A stretch of 64,000 nt of DNA from the NCBI GenBank assembly GCA_025766275.1, contig JAFKAC010000043.1, forward strand, positions 248,001-312,000, read 5' to 3'. The position numbers and the translations under genes are program-made. The notes under the pieces were generated by a model that was given only the letters and a program-made list of their open reading frames with translations, was not told the DNA's origin and ran no database searches. This document shows, one piece after another, positions 20,801-33,499 of the stretch; positions within the stretch are counted from its first letter, which is position 1; the number at the start of each line of letters is the position of its first letter. This stretch comes from Lactarius indigo. Lineage: Eukaryota > Basidiomycota > Agaricomycetes > Russulales > Russulaceae.

Positions 20801-21586
20801 ATGCTACACTTTTATTCACTGCACTCCATCAGATTCCCCAAGCTATGTCCTTCTTACCCGTTGAAGAGAGGGAATAATGGGAGGGAGGAAATAGCGAGGC
20901 GGAGAATATGAGGGCACAAATCAGTTCTGAGTCACTCACCGACAGAACAACGTATATCTCTCAATGGGTCTTTTATCTGGGACAGTCCAATATAGCCCTT
21001 CTAGTCCTTCTATTCTGCGTTGAAGGTTGAGAAGAAGAAAGGGACTGATACGGGATTGTCGATGGGGATGGGAAGAAGTTCAGTAGTCGCGTGAGCATTG
21101 GATCCGAGCGACGGGTTGGGACTGGCCATTCTAATTTCAGCTGGGTCCCCCATCTCGGAACGGCTCCGCATGGTATCAACAGTAATACGATATTCTCAAC
21201 GCTGCTCTCAACAAAGTCCCAAGGAGAGACTATTCGCTGACACTACTGGAGCTGAGGGGATAGAGACGGCTACCTGTTTGCGTGCAGAGGCCTTCGCGTC
21301 ACTGCCCGGTATGCTCACTGGCCCACCTAAGGGGATTTCTGAGACTCATCGCTCACAGCTCTCTACTCTACCAAGTTTACATATTCGCCACGGGCCACGG
21401 TATTTGCACCATATTATAGGACAGTATATACACGAGATGAGAAAAATGTTGATATCAGGTGATATCGGAAACATATACCCTATAGCGTGTGCACGTATCA
21501 AAGAGACCGGGAGACGTTAAACGATATCATACGAGCAACGAAAAGGTTGTGGTGGATGACCTCCTCCCGTGCGCTCGGCGTTTGGT
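20801..21586. other. Intergenic, includes the duplicated 3' flank of DUF6535 gene 1
   Basis: No gene. From about 21160 the sequence is similar to the DNA just 3' of genes 3, 4 and 5 (30410-30750, 36355-36735, 43905-44150), with phrases such as GAGCTGAGGGGATAGAGACGG. It is part of the duplicated unit. Confidence 0.55.
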
Positions 21587-24353
21587 TCACTTGTTGAAGG
21601 GCCTGATGATGGCCGGGTCAGTGTCGGTGGCCGATGGTAACGGGGATTGCGGTGGGGTATCTAAGGTGGCCATGGTGTTTGCGTGGATTGAGCGAACCGC
21701 CGAGGGGGGATCAAGAGCGTCGTTTTCATCGCGTGGACCAAGCTTCGGGCTGCCATCGTCCTCGACAGCGGGACCCAGATCAGGTGCAGAGGCCGGCCCT
21801 GTCGAAGCGCTGGGAGTAGTAGGGATTATTTCCGAACGATGGAGTTCTGTGTAAGAAGGCGAGGGGTCAGATCGAGCCATGGGCAAGTGTGAAGACAGCG
21901 ACAAACCTGTAGGAAGTGTGTTGTCGAGAGTTGGATGGGAAGCTGAAGAAGGGCGGTTTGGTGGATCGGAAGGCGCCATGAGGTCTGCGTTGTCTTGGAG
22001 GGTAACGGCAGCGGGTAGGGAGATAGAGGAAAGAGGAGGGGCGAATGTCAAGGTTACGGAAGTAGGGTGGGGTATTGTTCCACCAGAGGTGACAAACGCA
22101 TCAGTGGTCGCCGGATGTAGTGGGGTGATAGTAAATGAGAGGCTTTTGGTGGTCGCCTGATGAGTGGTCTGAGCGTGGAAGTCGTCAAGCGGTATATCTG
22201 TGAGGCTTTCGACGATGTGACGTGAGACGCGTACGGACGAGGAAAGCACATCATGACTGGTAAGGGGAGCAGGGAGTGGCGCGTCATTATTATGCAGGAC
22301 AGTGTGAGCTGAGGTGGTGGAGGCAGGGTCATGAATATGGCTAACGGCGTTGCACCGTGGATACGAGCTTGGGTCTTTCAGAACGTCGAAAACGCCGCCC
22401 CTATCACGGAGGGAAGCGAAGAGTCGTGTTAGGGCAGCATCGGTACCTTCATGAAGATCCATGTGTACCCTCAGAATCGGTCTGAGAATATATTCGGCCA
22501 TCTCGCGATCGTCGTCCTTCTGCGCTTTGAGAACAATTTGATTCCAGAGTGCACAGAACTCGTGCTGCAGATCAGGTGACGTATGTCGCACATCGAAATT
22601 CGAAGCTTGCTCCAGAACTCGCGAGAACTGGTAAGCTTGCAAGCGCAGTTTCCCAATCTGGTTAAATTGGTGGCGGGCCATGTGAATAAAGCCTGCAAAT
22701 GGCAAGTTGCTGTCTGTGGTGTAGTGTCGGAAGTCAGCTTCTGATATTCCCAGTTTATTGATGGCGGAAATAAGACAAGAGTCGTCAGCGTGACGGCGTC
22801 GCGCTGTTGCGATAAGACAGGTGAGCATGGCCTCTCCAAATATTTCAGTTTGTTGGTCTCGACCACCGCGCCAACCTTGGTGCCAATCTCGGTGCCAACC
22901 TCCGATGACACGGAGAAATTCAGTGGTCTGCAGTTCGCTAAGTTGGGACCTATCAAAGACCATGCTGGAGATACGCCAGAATGCAGAGGGAAAATGCAGC
23001 GGGTCAGCGGCTTTCGCGCAGATCAGGGCCCGGTGTATTTTGACATGCTCGCGAAGCAAATTGGACGAGAGACTGCGGTCGAAAAATCGCATCAACGCAT
23101 CGGAAAGCTTGGCTTTGGCCTCGTCGGCGAGATCGGGTAGAGGATCGCGGACCACTCTGGATCTGCGGAAGCCAGGTATGCCCGAAAAGAAGCGCTCCAG
23201 TTCGTCATCTTCGTCCAAACGCTCGAGCGTCCACCTGAAGGCGTGATGGTCGAATTTTCTTCCGAATTCCAGAGCAAATTCCTCGGCTATCCATTGCCTG
23301 CCCTTCAAGAAGACTTTGCGGAAGGCGTCCTTGAACTCCTGGAGGGGAATATTATAATACAGGGGACGGTGACGACGCCGACGGAGAAGAATCATGTCAG
23401 TTGTCAAATAGGACCACCGACAAACACGAAAGACGACATGTCGTATCACAAGAACAATGTACCAAACTGGTAGTGAAAGCGATGTATAGTACGGGCTATC
23501 ATAACGAAGGGCCGGCATCAATGTGATGCACCCGTACAGAGCTGTGCAAAATCCGACCCATGACACCACCGATTTGAAAGCTGTGATGTTGACGTTATGA
23601 AGGAACACAACCAGACCAGCAAAGAACAGGAACAGGGAAATATGGAGAAGTGCAGGGAGTGTTTCGACTGCCCATGGAAGGAAATACTTGTTAACACCTT
23701 CATGAAAGTACGAACGGATCCATGCTCGCTTGTGTGGACTCAGGCCGTAATGAGACTGAGAGGCCCTGAGATATCTTCGTGCCCATTGCTGTAGCAACGT
23801 TGCAAGTAGAGCACAGGAAATACTGATGACCAAGCTCATGAACCAAAGTGAGTTTACCCAAACTGCGTAGTTTGGTGGGGAGAATGGCGGTGGGGAAGAG
23901 GGGAGAGAAGTTGAGGTATTGGCGTTGGCGGCGGTCTGGTAGATATTTGCGAGGTAGAAATTGGAGGTGTCCTGTGGGTTTGGTCGAATGTCTTGAATGG
24001 ACACCGAGATCAATGATGCGACAGCAGCAGAGAATAGACCGGTCTGCGACAGTTGAGTTGGTGTGAACCACCAGACGGAAAGGTAGATAGACGCACAAAT
24101 ACGAGGATCCCATTTGCATCCTCTTTCCAGTTCTCGACCATCTTCTGGTCCTCTTCTGTCGCCATTTCCATATACATGGAGAAAATAGGCCCGGATCCAT
24201 CGGCGAAATCAGATACACCACGCGAGGATTGATTTTGTCCTGACTGGGGCTGGTCATCTATTTTGGCGGCAGGCTAGATGAGAACGGGAAAATAGAGTCA
24301 GGCAGGAAAATAGTACCTGGACCACGTACTACGTCAGTAGTAGCTCGGGACAT
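21587..24353 (-). CDS. DUF6535 membrane protein, array gene 1
   Basis: Three exons on the - strand: 24317-24353, 24097-24257 and 21587-24043. GT-AG introns of 59 and 53 bp keep the frame, giving about 884 aa. I chose ATG 24353 because it begins MSRA like its paralogs. Exon 2 carries DGSGPIFSMYMEMATEED. Exon 3 starts TGLFSAAVASL (first membrane span), then QDIRPNPQDTSNFYLANIY and spans YAVWVNSLWFMSLVISISC, LLHISLFLFFAGLVVFL and a fourth. A helical middle (DEDDELERFFSGIPGFR) and a Ser/Thr/Pro-rich tail of about 190 residues follow. The family is fungal, of unknown function, probably in a membrane. A one-base change near the 3' end shifts the frame and the annotated stop gives PFNK. The usual SYDIV-type ending is still encoded about 60 bp downstream (to 21518). 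Confidence 0.88.
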
Positions 24354-26024
24354 CGAAGACTATGATGTGGGTCAACTGCAAAGAGTACAATGAGGGTGGA
24401 ACGTGTTGCGGCTGGAGCGACCTCCATTAGTATTGGGCACCACGAGGCAACAACACGAGGCTCGACGGAACCGGAAGCGCCGCATGTTCAACGGGTTGTC
24501 ATTGCAAAATAGGCTTCATTTCTCGTATTGCGTACTTCATAAGTCTTTTCGTTGTGCGGTAACAAGGGAGGTCAACACGCTGCGAACGAAGACTAGAGAG
24601 GGACTGTCGCAATGTGATGAATATCATATCATCCCTTACAGTATTGCTTGGACGAAATATCGTTTCGGTGATGTAACCATAACCCTACCGATGGCTGCCT
24701 GGATCCACACCAATGCTTACGGCACAACTGAATGCTTCCCGCCTCCGTCAACAATCCTACGTATCTGGCTTTGCTTTGCTACTATTTCCAAGTAGGATCG
24801 TACTGGGTCCCCAAGGAAGTTCAAGAGTCAAGATCAGGGTATGTGAAGGTTTACCACGTCTTGGCCGGGGCCAGCCATTTTTTCAGCTGAGTCCCTCTCG
24901 AGGGTTTCAAAGTCTTCCCTCGCATACACTGTGCTCGGACAATTGTCCCATATGGTCCTCTCATGCCTCATTATTAATACGGTCTCTGTTTTCTACGTAT
25001 GGGGTTGTTGACAAACCTCCACAGTGCCAACCAAGCATGCAGATGCACATGTGTATCCGAGTCATACCCTCACTCTTTGACCCATCCGAGGTGCTGGACC
25101 CTTCACTGCACGATTCGGTCACGTACGTACGATTTCCACACCACTCGTAACCCTCCCTCAACCAAAGTCCGCTCCCATCTACTCATTAGTCACATCACGA
25201 GCACCGGCATTCACACCATCTCGTACCCCGCTTTTATCGCAGCGCGCACTTGAACGGCATACCCCCGCCACATGCACACACGCGCTTTCCTACTTCACTG
25301 TGCACTCCGGCCCGTGCTGCATGCGCAGTTGAACCGAATTTGATACAAGGACACGGATTGGTTTCGCGCAGGGTTGGGGTCGAGTTTACATGCGTTTCCC
25401 CTGCACCCTCGATTCCAAGCCTGCGGTTTTGGTCCACGGTATATGGCATGTACATGCACAAGCGTTGGTGCGTGATATATAACCTGCCCACGCGCTGGTG
25501 GGTGCCGATGTGTATTTGGGGAGAGGGCATCAAGTTACGCTCATCATAGAAGAGGCAGCAACTCCCTGCATACCCAGCTTAGATATCCAACTCTACTCCC
25601 TAGTTCCTCTCCCCTCTTCTTCTAGATGTTACGCGAACTGTCCCCCACCTCCCCACGTTCATCTGACCACGCGCCGACTGCCGCTCAACACCTCGGTCCC
25701 TTCAACTTGGCACATTGACCCCTCTGCAAGTCACCGCTTCCTGCCATTCCGACATCCGCAACCATGGAGCAACAATGACGATGCAAGTATACAGGTCTCC
25801 AATCGCCGCATGTGTTCTCCGAATATCGCGTTGGTTCGCTCAGTAGCATCTGTCCTAGTCGCAGCATGTCCTCGTATTTCCTACATTGCTCATGGCTACA
25901 CGTTTTCTCGCACTATCCATGTCTTGTAAATATGTGAAGTGTGGAATCATACATCAGAAAATCTCGAGCTACGATGACGGCATTAAAGACACGACAAGAA
26001 CACGCATTCGAATACCGGGGTACT
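24354..26024. other. Intergenic between genes 1 and 2, with decayed companion sequence
   Basis: No intact gene. Segments 24440-24560 and 24640-24840 are similar to 39600-39790 and 39890-40020 upstream of gene 4 (for example ATCTGG(G)..TTTGCT..GGATCGTACTG/CCGAG). The upstream DNA was therefore duplicated with the gene. Short open frames at 24.7-25.9 kb have no recognisable domain. Confidence 0.5.
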
Positions 26025-26349
26025 TTACACTATATCATACTGGCTATGCAAAGGGTACGGAGAATGATCTCCCGTATGCTCTGCCCCAAGAGAGCGCCGT
26101 GAAGGACTTGCAATGGCTACGTCAGTCACTGACGGCGATGGCAGCGGCTGTGAGGGAAGATCCGAGGTAGCTATAATATTTTCCTGAATCCCCGAAGGGG
26201 CAAGGGTGTCGCTTTCCATGTGCAATGCAGCCTCCATGCTACCCTCACCCTCCGGAGCAGCAGGCGTAGAGGTCAGCCGTGGGGAAGCGGTGGGAGCAGT
26301 AGTAACTATTATCGAGCGATGAGATTCTGGGAGAAGGTCAGAGGCCAGA
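26025..26349 (-). pseudogene. Detached C-terminal tail of DUF6535 gene 2
   Basis: After the stop of gene 2 the family tail continues out of frame. The frame 26025-26237 reads a Ser/Pro-rich segment ending SQYDIV, the family C-terminus. Comparison with gene 3 suggests a nonsense TGA plus a small deletion near 26320-26350 cut it off. The 3' flank resembles that of remnant 0 (19842-19936). Confidence 0.7.
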
Positions 26350-28769
26350 TCAAGTCATGGGCACGTGTAAAGACAACGACGGACCTGTAGTATTGAGAAC
26401 TGTATTAGAAGTTGAACGTGTGAGGTTTGGTGCATCGAAGGGTTTCAGGAGGTCTGGGTTGTGTCGGATGGCAACGGCAGCGGGTGGAGGTGTAGACGAA
26501 AGAGGAGCGGATGTCGAGGTTTCGGGTGTGGCGTGTGGTGTTGTCATACCCGAGGTGACAATGTCCGGTATCGCACCAGCGGTGGCCAGATCTGATGGGG
26601 TAACAGGAGAACGGAAGCTTTCGATAGTCGTCTGATGACCGGCGTAGGAGTTGTCGGGCAGTGGCACATCCGTGAGGCTTTCGTCGACATGAAGCGGGGA
26701 AGGCACGTGCGAAGAAGGCGCATCGGGACTGGCAAGTAAAGCGGGGACAAGCGTAGCAGCGCGAGAAAAAGTCGTGGACACAGAATTGCTGTGAATATGG
26801 CCAACGACATTGCACATCGGATACGAGGACGGCTGTCCTAAAAGGGCCTCCCAATTGCCCGTGGAGGCGGAGAGTCGTGTCAGGGCAGAACCGGTACCTT
26901 GATGCAGAGCGACATAAACGTTGCGAATCTGTCGGATAATATACAACGCAATCGTCTCATCGCCGTCGTTTTGCGCTTTGAGAACAATTTGGTTCCACAG
27001 AGCACAGAACTCGTGCTGCAATTCCGGTGACGTATCTTGCACGTTGAATTTGGAGGTTGTTTCTAGAACCCTTGAGAACTCGATCCGGGGCCAAGACGGT
27101 TTCCAGAAATTGTCGAATTGACGGCGAATAATGTGAATCAAGACGATAAGCGACAGGCTGTCACCATGTGCGGCGTAGTCTCGAAGGACAGATCCTGGGA
27201 TGCCCAGTTCGTCGGAGGCGATAGCAAACCAATCGTCATCACGTCTTTGTGCCCTTGCGACAACACTGGAAACTATGGCTGAGATCAACTCTGTCAAATG
27301 AGCATCCTTGCGATTATCCCAGCTTCTTACAAGACGCGCAATTCCGGCAGATTGCACCGGACCATACTGATTTTCGGACATGATTCTGCCAAGAACCCGC
27401 AGAAATGCTTGAGGAATGTGTGCCAGATCGATTGCCCGTGAACAGATGACAGCTCTCCGACGTTTGACATGCTCGGGAAGCAAGTCGGACGAGAACGTAC
27501 GGTCAAACAACCCGATCACCGCTTGACAAAGCTTCCAGATTTGCTCTTCGGTGAGATGGGGAAGAGGATCGTCGACCACTTTGGAGCTGCGGAAGCCAGG
27601 TAAGCCGGAAAAGAAGCGTTCCCGTTCGTGATCTTCACCCAAACTGTCGAGCGTCCACAGAAATACGCGGGTGTCAATTTCCGGTGATGCATTCAGAGCG
27701 GATTCTTCGGCTGTTTTCTGCATCCCTTGCGCAAGCAGAGCACGATAGTTTTTCTCTCCATATCTGGAAGTTTGGTGCGAAGTTCCTCTGTGAAAGTTAA
27801 CCAGCCGGGTATACCACCGAGGGACTCCATCAATGACAAATAGTATGCCAATAATAATGGGCCAGACCAATGACGTGAGCGGGGTAGAGTACGGGCTGTC
27901 GTGGCGAAAAATGGGAATGAATGTGATAGATCCATATAGAGCCGTGCAAACGCAGACCCATGATAGCACCAGTTTGAAAATAGTGAGATCAACGTTGCAC
28001 AGGAACGTCACCAGACCGGCAAAGAACAGGAACAGGGACGCGTGTAGTAGCGTGGGCAATGCTTCAACCGAGCAGCATGGTAGGAGAAACTTTTCGACTC
28101 CTTCGAAAAAGAATGCACGAATCCTCGATCGCTTGTGCGGACCATAGCGTGGTTGAGTTGCCTTGAGGTATCTTCGTGCCCACTGCTGTAGCAGCGTCGC
28201 AAGCAGAGCACAGGTAAGACTGATCGTCAAGCTCAAGAACCAAAGTGAGTTCACCCACACGGCATAGTTTGGTGGAGTGAATGGGGGCGGAGAAGGGAGG
28301 GATATATTCGGTCGATTTGAGTCGGCAATAACTTGGTAGATATTCGCGAGGTAGAAGTTGGAGGTGTCCTGTGAGTTTGGTCGAATGTCCTGAATGGACA
28401 CTGAGATCAACGACGCGACAGCAGCAGAGAATAAACCGGTCTATAACTGTTGAGTTGGCGTGAGGCACAGAATTAGGAGATAGAGACGCACGAATATAAG
28501 GATCCCATCAGCGTCCGCTTTCCAACCTTCAACCATCTTCTTGTCTTCTTCTGTCGCCATTTCCAGATACATGGAGAAGATAGGACCAGAACCATCAATA
28601 AAAGTAGGTTCACCCTGCGTTGCTTGGGTTGGCGTCAACGGGGGTGGGTACGAGTAGCTATCTATGGGTGTGGCGGTGGCAGTTGAGAACGGTATGAACA
28701 GAGTCGTGTAGAGGCAACTGTACCTTTTACCCCTTCGGGTACGTTGGCCCCATGAAGGGTATGGGACAT
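26350..28769 (-). CDS. DUF6535 membrane protein, array gene 2 (shortened tail)
   Basis: Exons 28724-28769, 28492-28661 and 26350-28440 are separated by GT-AG introns of 62 and 51 bp, coding about 768 aa. The start MSHTLHGANVPEG is the only ATG in register with exon 2. Exon 2 holds DGSGPIFSMYLEMATEEDKK and WKADADGILIF. Exon 3 begins with span 1 (TGLFSAAVASL), the QDIRPNSQDTSNFYLANIY loop, and spans YAVWVNSLWFLSLTISL, LLHASLFLFFAGLVTFL and LVLSWVCVCTALYGSIT. The conserved DTRVFLWTLDSLGEDHERERFF-type block marks the start of the helical middle. A TGA after HVPMT removes about the last 110 residues, which are disordered in the paralogs, so the membrane core may still work. It is the most diverged member. 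Confidence 0.87.
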
Positions 28770-30751
28770 TGAAGATGGTCGCATGGGTCCAGTAATGAGA
28801 GTGAGAAGTGGGTTGGTGGTGAGCGCAATCCCTCAGTTGCGTTCCTTGGGGGCGGTGTGCGGCGTACCTGATTTTGGTTGAACTGGTTTGACGTCACTTT
28901 CCCAATATAGAAGGCCAGAGATGCTGAGAGCGGCGCGCAAATAACCTAACTTAGCAAGGTCCAGATATCATGTTAGGTATTTTCGTATCGTCTCTGTGTT
29001 GCGCAGCAGATATGAGGGTAAACCTGACGCGACTCGGACGACCCGTATTGTACTTGTACTGTAAGCAGCAAGGATATGCTTGCAGATAACGTAATATCCT
29101 TCCGCCTCAACCGTGCGCCAAGGCTACTCCCCTTGTCAGGTGACAATTACCTCCCCTGGGGATATGAGGAGAACTTTGTACGGTGCATTTTAACGGCACC
29201 AGGCCCAGGCAAACGCGAGCCCGACAACGGTCGCTCAATGTTTGGTCATCACAGCCGTGCGTCCTCTGCCTCACTCTCCCCTTCACCTGCTGACGTGCCT
29301 CGCTCTCCGTACAGACCTATGGCCCACCGCTGCAAAGCTCGCCCACGTCTTCCCACATCGCAGGCCACGCAGCTTGCTGTCACGCGATCGCCACGACCCT
29401 GTTTGACCTAATTGTTGTCTTGACTTTCCTTCTCCTCAAACCCAACATGGTCCTCACTGCGCATGCACACTCACCTGCACAAACCACGAGCTTCGTGTCA
29501 AAGTCAAGAAGCGACTAGGGGAGTGGGAGATCACGCCATCTGAGGAGTGCGGGTTCTTGGAGTGTCGTGTTGGTGTCTTTTCAAAGCTGGGCAGCCTGTA
29601 AGTCCTCTATCTCTCACTTTTCCTCGCCCATTAGCCCACCCCGCTCTCCAGGCAGAGACACGGCTTGCAACTACGAGCTTGCTCACGTCCACCCGCGTTC
29701 CAGGCGATGCGACCTATTGTATTCTACCCTACCGCCCTACCTGTCCTGACCATCTTCGACTTTGACCCGGTCCACGAACTCGACGTGATCCTCGCTGCGC
29801 AACTGCACTCGTTCTTCGTGCTCCTCCAAATATTCCAATGTGGCGGGCTGGACGACCTGGACGCTTACTGGCACGTGCACATCATAGACATCACCGGGGA
29901 ATATGGCACATATCCGCGACCCAAGTAGAGCGCTAGGTCACCGATGGTAAGTAAGCCTTCCCTCCGCCTCCGCTGCCAAACACTTTTCTTTACGTCAATA
30001 CTTTCTTCCTGTACTGCGCTAACGTTATTATGAATAAAAAGAGACCTGCATTGACTTGCCAACTTCCAAGCTCGCGTGACCCGCAGACGTTGCATGCTAC
30101 TCGGTTGGGAGGAGTGAGCCTCACAGGGTGGCCTGCCTGGCCTGTAGGAGTGCTTGACGTTGTCGCTTTCGCCTAGCGCTTTTACGAAGCAGTCTTGGCA
30201 CTGGTAACACCGGTAGCAAAGCAGTCTGAGACTCCTGACGGTAGGATGGACGTCAGTTTCAGATGCGCACAAGAATTTGCGGGCGGCAGCAGAATTCGCT
30301 TGACCGCACGTTTTTCCATACCAACTCGTACTCACTGACCCGATAGGTGACTAGCCACGGGTTCCCTGTAACGTGCACCACCTGAAACGCCCTTGCCTCC
30401 TCATTTTGGAACGGCACAGCATAGTATCGACTCATAAATTTCTCGACGCTCCTCTCAACAAGATTATTCGCAGACACCATCGGAGTTGAGGGAATAGAGA
30501 CGGATACCTGTGTGCGAGCTGGGGGCTACGCGTCACTTCCTGGTCACTCACTGACCCCGCCAAGACTCCTCACTCACGGCTCTCTACTCTACCAAGTTTA
30601 CACATTTCGCCACGGTATTCGCATCATGTGATAGGACAGTATGTACACAAGATGAGAAAAATATTGAATATTATCAGTAAGGGCGATATCGAGAATCCTA
30701 TGGGAATGTATACCCTATATCGCACATGCGCATCGAAGAGATTTGGGGACA
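28770..30751. other. Intergenic between genes 2 and 3: decayed companion module and 3' flank
   Basis: No intact gene. On the + strand, 29420-29850 (ATCACGCCATCTGAGGAG..., a GCAG(A)GACACGG junction, then GACCATCTTCGACTTTGACCCG) is similar to segments at 33.8-34.1, 35.4-35.8, 47.1-47.5 and 63.2-63.5 kb. Part 29840-30330 matches 35810-36270 closely, including TAGGAGTGCTTGACGTTGTCGC. These look like one decayed gene copied with the array. From 30380 the DNA is the common 3' flank of the DUF6535 genes. Confidence 0.55.
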
Positions 30752-33499
30752 TTAAACAATGTCATACGAACAACGGAAAGGCTGTGGTGGACGACCTCCT
30801 CTTGTGCGCTCGGCATTTGGTTCACGTGGTGAAGGGCCCGCGATGGGTGGGTCCATGTCAGTGACCGATGGTGACGGGGGTTGAGGTGAAGTATGTAAGG
30901 TGGCCGTAGCGTTTGCGTGGATTGAGCAAATCACCGAGGGGGGATCATGAGCGTCATTTTCATTGCGTGGACCAACCATCGGGTTGCCAATTGAAGCGCT
31001 GGAAGCGGTATCAACTATTGCCAAGCGATGGGATTCCGGGAAAGACGGCGAGGGGTCAGATTGAGTCATGGGCGAGTGTTGAAACAACGACAAACCTGTA
31101 GGAAGTGTATTGTCGAGAATTGGATGAGAAGCTGAAGAAGGGCCGTTTGGTGGACCGAAAGGTGCCATGCGGTCCGCGTTGTGCTGAAGAGTAACAGCAG
31201 CGGGTGGGGAGGTAGAGGAAAGAGGAGGGGTAGATGTCGAGGTTGCAGAAGTAGAGCGGGATATTATCCTACCAGGGGTGACGAACGTATCAGCGGTCAC
31301 TGGATCTGGTGAAGTGACAGGAAATGAGAGGCTTTCGGTGTTCGTCTGATAAGCGGTCTGGGGGTGGAAGTCGTCAAACGGTATATCTGTGAGGCTTTCG
31401 ATGACGTGAGGTAGGGATCTGGACGAGGAATGCACATCAGGACTGGCAAGGGGAGCCGGAAGCGACGCATCATTATCGTGCAGGACAGAGTGAGCTGAGG
31501 TTGTAGGGGCAGAGTCGTGAATATGGCTAACGATGTCGCACCGTGGATAGGAGCTTGGGTCGAACAGAACGTCATCCCAAACATTGGTGGAGGCAAAGAA
31601 CTGTGTTGGGGCAGCATCGGTACCTTCATGAAGAGCCATGTATACCTTCCGAATCGGTCTGAGGATATATCCTGCCATCTCCCGATCGCCGTCATTCTGC
31701 GCTTTGAGAACAATTTGATTCCAGAGTGCACAGAACTCGTGCTGCAGATCGGGTGACGAATCTTGCACATCGAATCTTGAAGCTTCCACTAGAACATCCC
31801 TGAACTCGTAACGTGGCCATAACGGTTTCTCGAACTGGCTAAATTGCCGGTGAGTGAAGTAAATCAAGCTTGTAAGTGACAAGCTGCAGTCTGTGGCATA
31901 GCGTCGGAGGTCAGCTTCTGGGATTCCTAGTATATTGGGGGCCGAAATAAGCCAAGAGTCGTCGCGGCGTTGCACTCTTGCAATAAGACAGGTGAAAATG
32001 GCCTCTCCAAATAATTCAGTTCCTCGGTCTCCACCACCGCGCCAACCTCGCATGACGCGGATAAATTCAGTGGCTTGCAGTCCGCTATGTTGATCCAAGG
32101 AAATGACCCTGAGGAGGATACGGCGGAATGCATCGGGAAATTGCAGCGGGTCGAGGGCTTTCGCGCAGATCATGGCCCGGCGGTTTTTGACAGGCCCGGG
32201 AAGCAAATCGGATGAGAAGGTGCGGTCAAAGAATCCCGACAATGCACCGGAAAGCTTGTCCTTGTCCAGTTCGGTGAGACTAAGCAGAGGATCGTCGACC
32301 ACCTTGGAATTGCGGATGCCGGGTAAGCCAGAAAAGAAGCGCTCCAGCTCGTGATCTTCGTCCAAACTGTCGAACGTCCACAGAAATGCTCGAGTATCGA
32401 TCTCCGATGGTGCATTCAGAGCAGCGTTCTCGGCCGCCTTCTGCATGCCCTGCACAAGTAGCTGGTGAGAACGTATCTCCAAGTCCCGAAAGCGAAAGCA
32501 GGCATCAGAAGTAAGGTAACTCGAATAGGTGAGCTTCCGAAGAATCCGAAATGTGAGAAATGATATCCCATTAACAATCTTCCACACTGGCAATGAGAGT
32601 GGAGTGTAGTACGGGCTGTCATAACGAATGATGGGAATGATCGTGATGCATCCATACAGAGCTGTGCAAACGCCGACCCATGACAACGCCAACTTGAAAA
32701 CTGTGATATTAACGTTCCATAGGAACACAACCAGACCGGCAAAGAAAAGGAACAGGGAAGCGTGGAGAAGTGTGGGCAATGCTTCAACTGCCCAAGGAAG
32801 GAGGAGTTTGTCAACACCTTCAGAAAGGAACGTGCGGATCCTTGCTCGCTTGTCGGGACTGTAACGTAGCTGATTGGCTTTGAGGTATCTTCGTGCCCAT
32901 TGTTGTAGCAACGTCGCGAGCAGAGCACAAGAAATGCTGATGACCAGGCTTAAGAACCAAAGCGAATTGACCCAGACGGCATACGTTGGTGGGGAGAATG
33001 GGGGTGGGGAGGAAGGGGAAGAAGGAATGAGAATATTGGGTGGATTCGGGTTGGAAACGGTCTGATAGATGTTCGCGAGGTAGAAGTTGGAGGTGTCCTG
33101 TGGGTTCGGTCGAATATCCTGAATGGACACCGAGATCAAAGACGCAACGGCAGCAGAGAATAAACCGGTCTGTGATCATTCAGTTGGTGTGAAGCACAGC
33201 ATTAGATGATGGAGACGCACAAATATCAGAATCCCATCGGCGTCCGCTTTCCATCCTTCGGCCATCTTATTGTCCGCTTCCAAGGCCATCTCTAAGTACA
33301 TGGATAAAATAGGCCCAGAGCCGTCGACAAAGTTCGATACGCCCTGTGGTGCTTGATTCTGTGCCGACTGGGGTGGGTACTGGTAGTCGCCTGTGAGAGC
33401 GTCAGTGATGGGTATTGAGCCAAGTGGGAGTAAGGTACCTGTTGCTGGGCCTATACCTGCCTTCATTATATCGATATCTTCGTGAGGAGCTCGGGACAT
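30752..33499 (-). CDS. DUF6535 membrane protein, array gene 3
   Basis: Exons 33439-33499, 33221-33390 and 30752-33169, with GT-AG introns of 48 and 51 bp, code for about 882 aa. The 48-bp intron is a multiple of three and could be read through, but frame-breaking introns at the same place in paralogs support splicing. The start MSRAPHED was preferred to an ATG three codons upstream because paralogs begin MSR. Exon 2 has DGSGPILSMYLEMALEADNK. Exon 3 has TGLFSAAVASL, the QDIRPNPQDTSNFYLANIY loop, and spans YAVWVNSLWFLSLVISIS, LLHASLFLFFAGLVVFLW and LALSWVGVCTALYGCIT. Next come DTRAFLWTFDSLDEDHELE, then helices and a Ser/Thr/Pro tail ending CSYDIV. Closest to gene 4. Function unknown. Confidence 0.9.

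Noticed and set aside
29076..29411. 111-codon open frame upstream of gene 2
   Set aside because: No domain; lies in duplicated decayed DNA and other copies are not open in this frame.
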